Source: a virus. From it: 20,085 bases of DNA. Below the pieces are notes generated by a model. That model did no database searches and was not told the origin of the DNA. It was given only the letters and a program-made list of their open reading frames with translations. Position numbers and translations under genes: made by a program. Positions 1 to 5,588 of the stretch are shown here, in pieces. The DNA lies in the IMG/VR virus record IMGVR_UViG_3300042549_001687, positions 1 through 20,085 of that record; one strand, given 5' to 3'. Numbering within the stretch: the stretch's first letter is position 1; each line of letters starts with the position of its first letter.

Positions 1-67
1 GGATAGTCTCAGTTTCACTTTGTCTGAGCTTGAGCTCATTAATCAGCGCTTGATATTTGTTTATCAT
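1..67 (-). CDS. Start of an unidentified gene, cut by the window edge
   Basis: An ATG at 67-65 overlaps the uvsX stop codon as TAATG, the arrangement used at several other gene junctions here. The 22 codons down to the edge are open and read MINKYQALINELKLRQSETE followed by TI, a charged, probably helical N-terminus. There is no Shine-Dalgarno sequence, so translational coupling to uvsX is likely. Too little is visible to assign a function. Its place directly after the recombinase suggests a replication or recombination role, but that is inference only. Confidence 0.6.
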   Translation of the reverse strand, partial: MINKYQALINELKLRQSETETI

Positions 68-1215
68 TAATCTATCAAATCTCCATCATCAACTGATACT
101 GAATCTGGATCAAATCCATTTTCAGCTTTATACTTCATGATAAAGATATCGCATATCTTGTTGTAACAAAACTCTTTTAGCTCTGGATCTGACTCCAACA
201 TGCCTTTCCAATCCTTAGACATAAACCTAATCTCTTCTCCAGTAATCTCATTCACTAATGTGTAATAAGCTCCTGATTGTTTGAGTAAGCTGTAATCTTT
301 CATGATTGTTAACCAGCTGTTTGTATCATCGATCCCTGAACTAAAGTAGATATCAAAAGTTGCTTTCTTGAAAGGAGGTCCCATACGATTCTTAATTACT
401 TGAGCTTCTGTTTGTACTCCAATAATTTGTTCTGTCTTACCACTACCACTTTTCAACTTTCCTACGCCTTTAAGCCTAATCCTGCAACTTGCATGAAAAC
501 CTAAAGCCTTACCACCACTAGTAGTCCATTTGTCACCAAACATTACACCCATCTTTTCACGAAGTTGTGATGTACAGATCAAAAGAACTCTTTGCTTTGC
601 AATAATGTTTGTAATCTTACGCATTGCCTTTGACATTAAGATAGCTTTTGAAGTTGCCCAACCATCTTTATCATAGTCAGCATCTTGCTCTATCTTGGTA
701 GTTGCAGCTGATACTGAATCCAATGCAATGGTAACCAAACGATCTTTTGAGCTCTTACGAACTGTTTCGATAATATTCTCTACAGCCTCAAAAGAATCCT
801 CAATAGTTTCTAGAGGTACGTATAACATGTTTGATACATCTACTCCAACAGCTGTTAAGAACTCTTCACTTAAAGCATTCTCTGTATCAATATACACTGC
901 TAATCCACCTTTCTTTTGAGTGTTTGCTAATGCATGTGCTACAATTAAACTTTTACCTGAAGCTTCCATACCCTGTAACTCAATGATACGACCTACTGGA
1001 AATCCTCCATTTGGTCTATTAGAGATAGCAAGGTCTAAGAGAGTGGATCCTGTTCCGACCCACTCTGTTAAATCTGTTGGTGTTTCTTCTTCTCCACTTA
1101 GGAAATGAGCAGCCTTAAAGTCTTTAAACTGTTTATTTAAACTGTCAGCTAATAATGAAGCCAGTTCGTCCCTGCCTGATATTTCATCAGGTACTTTTTT
1201 TGTCTGCTTTGCCAT
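67..1215 (-). CDS. uvsX: UvsX/RecA-like recombinase
   Basis: This is a 382-residue RecA-family strand-exchange ATPase, close in length to T4 UvsX. It would form filaments on single-stranded DNA and pair it with duplex DNA for recombination-dependent replication and repair. The Walker A motif GMEASGKS is at residues 82-89, the catalytic-glutamate region DTENALSEEF at 110-119, and Walker B (LVTIALDS) at about 160-167. The loop L2 region with MGVMFGDKWTTSGGKALGFH lies at about 222-241. The C-terminus is acidic (DDGDLID), as in RecA and UvsX. It starts 5 bases after the gp32-like gene, so the two are probably co-transcribed, which fits their cooperation in T4. The upstream sequence has at most a weak AAGAG ribosome-binding signal. 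Family assignment is very secure; the UvsX name rests on phage context. Confidence 0.93.
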   Translation of the reverse strand: MAKQTKKVPDEISGRDELASLLADSLNKQFKDFKAAHFLSGEEETPTDLTEWVGTGSTLLDLAISNRPNGGFPVGRIIELQGMEASGKSLIVAHALANTQKKGGLAVYIDTENALSEEFLTAVGVDVSNMLYVPLETIEDSFEAVENIIETVRKSSKDRLVTIALDSVSAATTKIEQDADYDKDGWATSKAILMSKAMRKITNIIAKQRVLLICTSQLREKMGVMFGDKWTTSGGKALGFHASCRIRLKGVGKLKSGSGKTEQIIGVQTEAQVIKNRMGPPFKKATFDIYFSSGIDDTNSWLTIMKDYSLLKQSGAYYTLVNEITGEEIRFMSKDWKGMLESDPELKEFCYNKICDIFIMKYKAENGFDPDSVSVDDGDLID

Positions 1216-1220
1216 AACTC

Positions 1221-1997
1221 TTAGGAATTAAATAATGAATCAAATGCTGAAGAGATATCTTCTGATTTGGTTGCTGTAGTAGCTCCAGTAATAGGACTTC
1301 CTGATTGCTTAGTGCCATCTTGAGTTCCTGCATTTGGATCTAACCATTTTTGTAATGCATCAGTCATTTCTTCATAGCTTAGTTCAGTGAACAAGTCTTT
1401 AAGATTTTTCTGACCATTTACGATCTTCTCAGCAATTTCCTTATCTGTTGTTGCTGGAGTTGTGTTAGGTTTAACACGTACTGTTGTAGTTGGAAATGCT
1501 CCTTCTTTCTCTGCTGCTGTATATTCTACAGTAACGTCACGTCCATTCATGATATCAGTGATATCTCCGTAATCAGGATCTGAAATGATGCTCAATAACT
1601 CAGTAAAGATTTGCTTACCGAAAGCCCAAAACTTAACACCTTCATGCTCTAAACCACGAACAATTACTGGTGCATAAACCCGAAACTTAGGCTCAATCTT
1701 CTTACCCAATTTCCAGTCATCTTTGTCTCCTGACTTTTTTAACTTCTCTGCAAATTCTACGATTGGATCTGGACGACCAAATGATACCGGTGATACCATT
1801 GTACGCTTTCCAATTTCATAGTGGAAGTACATTTCTTGAAAAGGATTGTTTTTGTCGAATGCGTAGGGTACGATACGTACTTGAGTTTTTCCTACTGTTG
1901 GTTTCCAAATGTGCTCGCTAGCCTTATTTCCACCACCACTGTTTGTTTGTTGCATCTGTTGCAACTTTGCTTTAATCGAATCTAAATTGATTGCCAT
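1221..1997 (-). CDS. 32: gp32-like single-stranded DNA-binding protein
   Basis: This 258-residue protein resembles T4-type gene 32 proteins. A basic, Gln-rich N-terminus (AINLDSIKAKLQQMQQ), which in T4 serves cooperativity, precedes an OB-fold core with the typical segments IWKPTVGKTQVRIVPY, FHYEIGKRTMVSPVSFGRPDPI and FRVYAPVIVRG, then a low-complexity linker and a short acidic/aromatic tail (SEDISSAFDSLFNS) that in T4 recruits replication partners. It contains no cysteine, so the zinc site of T4 gp32 is absent; this also holds for many distant relatives. T4 gp32 has about 301 residues, so this one is compact. It lies directly upstream of uvsX in the same direction. Its leader is very A-rich with a hairpin further upstream, which suggests autogenous control as in T4. 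Confidence 0.88.
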   Translation of the reverse strand: MAINLDSIKAKLQQMQQTNSGGGNKASEHIWKPTVGKTQVRIVPYAFDKNNPFQEMYFHYEIGKRTMVSPVSFGRPDPIVEFAEKLKKSGDKDDWKLGKKIEPKFRVYAPVIVRGLEHEGVKFWAFGKQIFTELLSIISDPDYGDITDIMNGRDVTVEYTAAEKEGAFPTTTVRVKPNTTPATTDKEIAEKIVNGQKNLKDLFTELSYEEMTDALQKWLDPNAGTQDGTKQSGSPITGATTATKSEDISSAFDSLFNS

Positions 1998-2129
1998 TTT
2001 TTTACTTGTTTTTAATTGTTAAACTTACTTGACTTTTATTAATATAGGGATTCTTTTAACTACTTGCAACTATGTTGCTAACTTTTTAAATCCCTAATGC
2101 TTGTCTACTGTTTGGTACTTTTTTGTCTC
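1998..2129 (-). promoter_or_regulatory. Gene 32 leader: hairpin and A-rich unstructured stretch
   Basis: This 132-base gap before gene 32 holds an inverted repeat: TAGGGATT (2045-2052) pairs with AATCCCTA (2089-2096). Inside it lies a smaller hairpin, GCAAC (2066-2070) with GTTGC (2074-2078). Between the structure and the ATG are about 47 bases of A-rich, weakly structured leader with no Shine-Dalgarno. In T4 a pseudoknot some 40-70 bases upstream of the gene 32 start nucleates cooperative gp32 binding across an unstructured leader and represses translation. The layout here is similar; function is inferred. The hairpin is not followed by a U-run, so a terminator is less likely. An AT-rich element at 2035-2047 weakly resembles the recurrent promoter-like motif found elsewhere in the window. 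Confidence 0.4.
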
Positions 2130-2510
2130 TTAATATGACAATTCCTTTATTTCTATTGTTTTGTAGTTTGTTTGGCCATCTGCCAATAACATCATGTCTT
2201 TATAATTGTTCCATTCAATAATGAACGTCTTATCCAATACTCCATTGTTTAAAATGCGAATTAAACTGTTAATTGCATTAATACTGTAGAATGTATTAGT
2301 TTCTTTTTTGCGATTGATAGAGATTGTGTTACCTAATCGTCTTTCACTAGTACTTACGTTATATATACAAACAACATTGTTAGGAGCTTGAATATAGTAA
2401 TAACATTTCATATTTGCAACATCATCAACACTATACGCTTTATAGATATCTCCAATACTGACTGGTAGTTTATCTAGGTAAGTAAATGTGCAAAGTAGCT
2501 GAGGTCTCAT
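2130..2510 (-). CDS. Hypothetical protein, 126 residues
   Basis: I do not recognise this protein. It begins MRPQLLCTFTYLD, is rich in Asn, Tyr and Ile, has no signal peptide or membrane segment and shows no catalytic motif I can name. Predicted character is mixed alpha/beta with a segment TNTFYSINAINSLIRILNNG near residues 75-95. Its ATG overlaps the upstream stop as TAATG, and no Shine-Dalgarno is present, so it is probably coupled to the small gene before it. It ends 132 bases before gene 32 and may close the small-gene cluster 3676-2130. Coding potential is supported by the overlap and the clean packing; function is unknown. Confidence 0.72.
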   Translation of the reverse strand: MRPQLLCTFTYLDKLPVSIGDIYKAYSVDDVANMKCYYYIQAPNNVVCIYNVSTSERRLGNTISINRKKETNTFYSINAINSLIRILNNGVLDKTFIIEWNNYKDMMLLADGQTNYKTIEIKELSY

Positions 2511-2713
2511 TATGATTTGCTAAGTTTCTTTTTAGCGTTGTCTAATGCCATTTGTTTGGCTTTAATATCGGCTTGTAATGCTGCCTTTTGTGCTGATAGT
2601 ACTGCTGGGTCTACTGTATCTTCTTCTTTGATGTTCTTACGCTTCATACTCTTCTCACGAAGTATACTTGCTACCTCCTCACGAATCATTTTAACTAGTT
2701 CTGACTTTTTCAT
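2510..2713 (-). CDS. Small protein with the shared MKxSE N-terminal motif
   Basis: This 67-residue, highly charged helical protein starts MKKSELVKMIREEV, nearly the same as the N-termini of the two genes upstream and related to that of the gene at 12971-13282. The rest is a Lys/Ala/Gln-rich probable coiled coil (about residues 37-67: AQKAALQADIKAKQMALDNA). The reading frame is open further upstream to 2800, but the ATG at 2713 is preferred because it puts the motif at the very N-terminus as in its siblings and has GGGAA 4-8 bases before it. An ATG at 2722 that overlaps the upstream stop (TAATG) would add only MGT. The I-R-E at residues 10-12 fits the (L/I)-x-E rule of T4 prohead protease gp21; a role as an internal head protein is a hypothesis. 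Confidence 0.74.
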   Translation of the reverse strand: MKKSELVKMIREEVASILREKSMKRKNIKEEDTVDPAVLSAQKAALQADIKAKQMALDNAKKKLSKS

Positions 2714-2721
2714 TGTTCCCA

Positions 2722-3105
2722 TTATTGCATACGTAAAATCTGCTGACATGCTCTGACTACACCAGACGGAAATGTATTTCGGCTTACAATAAAAGTACAC
2801 AGTGCAAATATGTTTGTACTGGTGGTGTCAGTTAAAGCTGCTTTAAGCAAAGACTCAAATTGTTTTTGTGCGGATGGAAGTAGCTTGTCATATGAAGTTT
2901 GCATTTCTTGTTTAGGTATCTTTGCCCATGCAGCTAATACTTCAGCTTCTTCATCCAACTCTTCCATATAAGCATCAAATTTATCAAACAAACCACCCAA
3001 TGGACGAGCATTTTTATTAGAGTGGCTTATTATACGACTTTCGTATTCGTTTACTACTTTTCTAACCTCTTCACGGATTAGTTTTCTAAATTCTGATACT
3101 TTCAT
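2722..3105 (-). CDS. Small protein with the shared MKxSE N-terminal motif, 127 residues
   Basis: The N-terminus MKVSEFRKLIREEVRKVVNE matches that of the gene upstream (3107-3676) at both protein and DNA level: 36 of 41 bases are identical between 3065-3105 and 3636-3676. After residue 20 the two proteins diverge entirely. The remainder is mostly helical and soluble, with an acidic stretch (YMEELDEEAEVLAAWAK) and a Ser/Thr-rich C-terminal third. I recognise no enzyme motif. It begins one base after the upstream stop (TAA-A-ATG) without a Shine-Dalgarno, so translational coupling is likely. A modular tag fused to unrelated bodies suggests a targeting or processing signal rather than a shared catalytic function. 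What the body does is unknown. Confidence 0.83.
   Translation of the reverse strand: MKVSEFRKLIREEVRKVVNEYESRIISHSNKNARPLGGLFDKFDAYMEELDEEAEVLAAWAKIPKQEMQTSYDKLLPSAQKQFESLLKAALTDTTSTNIFALCTFIVSRNTFPSGVVRACQQILRMQ
3065..3105 (-). repeat. Repeated coding module for the MKxSE tag, copy 2
   Basis: These 41 bases are identical at 36 positions to 3636-3676. Both encode the first 13-14 residues of neighbouring, otherwise unrelated proteins. A weaker third copy begins the gene at 2713. Confidence 0.8.
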
Positions 3106-3106
3106 T

Positions 3107-3676
3107 TTATTTTGTGCTTTTTTTAGTCATTCGTAGTACTGCAATGGATAGTATAGTTATCACAAAGAATGCAAAGAAAGCGTACATACCTAGCTTAAAC
3201 CAAATACTCGCTTCAGCTGCTCTGGCTCCATATAAATCAGTCATCACCTTCATAACATCAGACTCAGCCATACCTTGTATTGTTTTATAATACCATTGAT
3301 TAAAGGATTGATCTATATAACTGCCAGCAGATCCTATTGCAGTTATACCACTAAACAACCCTCCTCCAACACCCAACTTAGCACCAACCATTGCAAACTT
3401 CCTTACCTTGTCTACAAAACCTTCTGATATTTGTTGTGATTGTGTTTCTAAATCCTTTTGTGCTTTGCTAATCGAATTTGGCTGTATAGGTTGTACTTTC
3501 AACTTGTCAATATTAATAAACTGTGCGGCATTATCGTAGTTTTTAGTAGCTGCTTCTGTTGCTGCACTTTTAATTCTATTTAGAAAGTCCCCAAGTTTGC
3601 CTTCATTGAGCTGTTGCTCATATACAACTACTTGAACTTCTTCGCGGATTAGTTTTCTAAACTCTGATGTTTTCAT
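3107..3676 (-). CDS. MKxSE-motif protein with hydrophobic segments, 189 residues
   Basis: It begins MKTSEFRKLIREEVQVVVYE, the shared tag, followed by a helical region (LGDFLNRIKSAATEAA) and a Gln/Ser-rich linker. A glycine-rich hydrophobic stretch lies at about residues 93-118 (GAKLGVGGGLFSGITAIGSA). A clear transmembrane helix lies at about 162-182 (LGMYAFFAFFVITILSIAVL), followed by a basic tail RMTKKSTK. A membrane-active protein carried in the virion, or an inner-membrane protein, are both possible; I cannot assign a function. A promoter-like AT-rich motif lies 10 bases before its ATG, so it may head a transcription unit continuing through the two small MKxSE genes to the gene ending at 2130. 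There is no Shine-Dalgarno. Confidence 0.83.
   Translation of the reverse strand: MKTSEFRKLIREEVQVVVYEQQLNEGKLGDFLNRIKSAATEAATKNYDNAAQFINIDKLKVQPIQPNSISKAQKDLETQSQQISEGFVDKVRKFAMVGAKLGVGGGLFSGITAIGSAGSYIDQSFNQWYYKTIQGMAESDVMKVMTDLYGARAAEASIWFKLGMYAFFAFFVITILSIAVLRMTKKSTK
3636..3676 (-). repeat. Repeated coding module for the MKxSE tag, copy 1
   Basis: This is the first of the two most similar tag-coding stretches (36 of 41 bases shared with 3065-3105). Differences are mostly at third codon positions, which suggests selection on the peptide. Confidence 0.8.
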
Positions 3677-3686
3677 TATTTGGTTG

Positions 3687-3700
3687 TTTAATATAAATAT
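3687..3700 (-). promoter_or_regulatory. Recurrent AT-rich promoter-like motif
   Basis: The coding strand reads ATATTTATATTAAA, ending 10 bases before the ATG at 3676. The same 14-mer is found at 17772-17785 and close variants at 13293, 14447, 15020, 17436 and 18758, each before a gene that has a real intergenic gap. I infer a phage-specific (late?) promoter element. Confidence 0.5.
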
Positions 3701-3706
3701 GTCCGT

Positions 3707-4990
3707 TTACTGTAAACACTTGTAATTACTACCTGTTTTTATTTTAAACGGAAAATGACTTGGTATCACTTTGTTTAAAGACTCTTGTAATAATTCACAT
3801 CTATCTTTTGGTAAATCGAATAGGATACTATCGTATGTGTATAGTATTGGCACAATATCTTTATCCAATGTTTTAAACAACTCACTAAGCATTGTTACGT
3901 TTTGCTCTGTCTCATACATCTGAATAAAGTAGTTAAACAGCGTATATACAGTTATATCTTGATAGTTAGCCAATGTAAGTCTTCTGCCTGATATAGGACT
4001 TTCTACATACCCACTACTATTAGCTTCTCTCCAGATCTCTTGTGCTAATGCCTCAATAGATGCAAAGAAAGGTATGTGCATGTATTGTTGTTGTATCCCT
4101 CCATATATCTGTCTAAAGGTCATCTCTTTAGCTTTCTCAATATCCTCTTGTGTTGGTGTTTGAGTATTGCTATAGTGTTTAGCTAAGTGTTCATATACAT
4201 TTTCACCTTGAAAGTCATATCCGATTAAAGATGCAATTAGTCTTGGGTGATATGAATTAAAGTCAATCTCAACTAAAGTACCTAGTCTATTTACAAAGCA
4301 GTTTCTAGTATCATCCTCTTTATTTAAAGCTGCAAAATTTATACCACCAAATCTATTACTTGGTCTTCCAGTTGTTGTGTAATAGTTGTATTGTGTGTAA
4401 CATGAGTTACCAACTCTACTAAAGGTTTTACTAAAGCGTTCTTCAAATAAAGTAGGATCAATACTCAAGCCATGTCTTTCAATATTATAAAACACGTTTT
4501 GTAGTTGGTGTTGATAGAATGATAGTCCTGCTTGTTCGTCCTTAATCCATATGTCGCTGAAGATGCTTAAAGCAATCTCTTCATGCTTAAGTAATGGCAC
4601 TAAATCGTTTATCTTGTGGCAGTTTTGGTATTGTCTAGTGTAATGATTGATTACTCCTGGAGTATCTAATTCGTAAGGTTTGTTTGTGAATAGGTAGTAT
4701 TGCATTTGAACATCTACGTAGCTATCTGTATTGTATCCACAATACTTGAGTAGCAATATGTCATAGCAATACACCTTAGAATCTTTTAAGAAATCTAAAT
4801 CAGATATGTTTAGTATTCCGTCAGGATGTCCATTACTAATTGTGTATGCTTCTTTTGATTGGGTATCGATTACAACAAATCCTATAATTGGATTATTGCA
4901 CCTATGAAGTCTATCATCCTTTTTGATAGGATATAAGAACACAGACTTATTCTTTAGGTTTTGTATTTGTTGTATAGTATCTACGATCAT
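3707..4990 (-). CDS. Compact family A (Pol I-like) DNA polymerase
   Basis: This 427-residue protein carries a divergent Pol I-type polymerase domain. The TxGRPSNRFGGINFAAL segment at about 206-222 corresponds to the TGR...N.Q motif. Motif A is LVEIDFNSYHPRL (239-251; metal-binding D243). Motif B is AKEMTFRQIYGG (287-298), with K288 and Y296 at the positions of the O-helix Lys and Tyr. Motif C is YTYDSILFD (384-392, D387). In motif A the usual Glu of DYSQIELR (steric gate) is replaced by His. The N-terminal 150 residues keep traces of a 3'-5' exonuclease fold (VYCYDILLLKYCG at 73-85 and VDVQMQYYLF at 92-101) but lack the DxE motif, so proofreading is probably lost. I chose ATG 4990 over an upstream TTG at 4999. 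Its place between virion genes and small tagged genes is unusual. A role in replication or repair with UvsX and gp32 is likely. Confidence 0.84.
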   Translation of the reverse strand: MIVDTIQQIQNLKNKSVFLYPIKKDDRLHRCNNPIIGFVVIDTQSKEAYTISNGHPDGILNISDLDFLKDSKVYCYDILLLKYCGYNTDSYVDVQMQYYLFTNKPYELDTPGVINHYTRQYQNCHKINDLVPLLKHEEIALSIFSDIWIKDEQAGLSFYQHQLQNVFYNIERHGLSIDPTLFEERFSKTFSRVGNSCYTQYNYYTTTGRPSNRFGGINFAALNKEDDTRNCFVNRLGTLVEIDFNSYHPRLIASLIGYDFQGENVYEHLAKHYSNTQTPTQEDIEKAKEMTFRQIYGGIQQQYMHIPFFASIEALAQEIWREANSSGYVESPISGRRLTLANYQDITVYTLFNYFIQMYETEQNVTMLSELFKTLDKDIVPILYTYDSILFDLPKDRCELLQESLNKVIPSHFPFKIKTGSNYKCLQ

Positions 4991-5021
4991 GTAGAACAAT
5001 ATACATACTTTTAAGTTAAAA

Positions 5022-5588
5022 TCAAACGAGAGTAATTCTAGCGTATTCCAAGTAATTTCTTATAGCGTAGTTTATACTTGGTACTGTTCCAGAGGCAATG
5101 TATATTTGATACTGGTTGTACTTGGTTATACTTTGTGTTGATCCAGTAAGTTTCCACTCTATCGATGTGTAGGAATGAATACTTCCATCAATACCACCAG
5201 CTTTGTTTATTTGATTAAACTGTGCTGAATCTATCTCTATAGCATAGCTTTCACTATCTTGTATTTTTTCAACAAAGTATCGAGAATCTACTCCTACTGA
5301 GTATACTTGTTCGTTTGGTTTATATAGGTATGGCTTTGGATCAACATAGCTTAATACTTTTGGTTTAAATCTAAACGCTCTATCGTAGATGTAATGTTCT
5401 GGATTTGCAAAGTACCTTTGTAGAGGTTGTGCATTGTCATTAGGTGTAGGTCCTGTTTTAGCAACATTGCCATCATAATGGTACTCTCCAACATAGTTTA
5501 TGCCTCCGTAACTAAACTCACCACCTTTTGTGTAAAGGTAGATGTTGTCATTTTTTCTTACGCCATATTCACTAGTTAGTTTTGCCAT
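5022..5588 (-). CDS. Probable virion protein, 188 residues, function unknown
   Basis: A beta-rich, tyrosine-rich protein (KNDNIYLYTKGGEFSYGG, then VGEYHYDG and a TGPTP turn) without membrane segments. Proteins with this sort of N-terminal pattern occur among structural genes of T4-like environmental phages, but I cannot name a family. The C-terminus (YQIYIASGTVPSINYAIRNYLEYARITLV) looks like a packed strand/helix end. Its ATG overlaps the stop of the hub-like gene as TAATG, so it is probably translated by coupling and made in similar amounts, which points to a baseplate or tail-tip component. It is the last gene of the long tail operon before the polymerase. Confidence 0.78.
   Translation of the reverse strand: MAKLTSEYGVRKNDNIYLYTKGGEFSYGGINYVGEYHYDGNVAKTGPTPNDNAQPLQRYFANPEHYIYDRAFRFKPKVLSYVDPKPYLYKPNEQVYSVGVDSRYFVEKIQDSESYAIEIDSAQFNQINKAGGIDGSIHSYTSIEWKLTGSTQSITKYNQYQIYIASGTVPSINYAIRNYLEYARITLV

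Noticed and set aside
695-1108. Plus-strand open frames opposite uvsX (and similar ones opposite the hub, sheath, tape measure and LamG genes)
   Set aside because: They are antisense shadows of well-supported genes, with no recognisable domain and no leader signals.
2045-2096. The inverted repeat before gene 32 as an intrinsic terminator
   Set aside because: No U-run follows on the coding strand and the stem encloses a long loop; a leader structure is more plausible, though termination of the upstream unit cannot be excluded.
2714-2800. Longer start for the small tagged gene at 2510-2713
   Set aside because: It would overlap the upstream gene by 79 bases and bury the shared N-terminal motif that starts its sibling proteins.
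4991-4999. TTG start for the polymerase three codons upstream of the ATG at 4990
   Set aside because: There is no support for a TTG start over a nearby ATG, and the extra FY residues add nothing to the domain.
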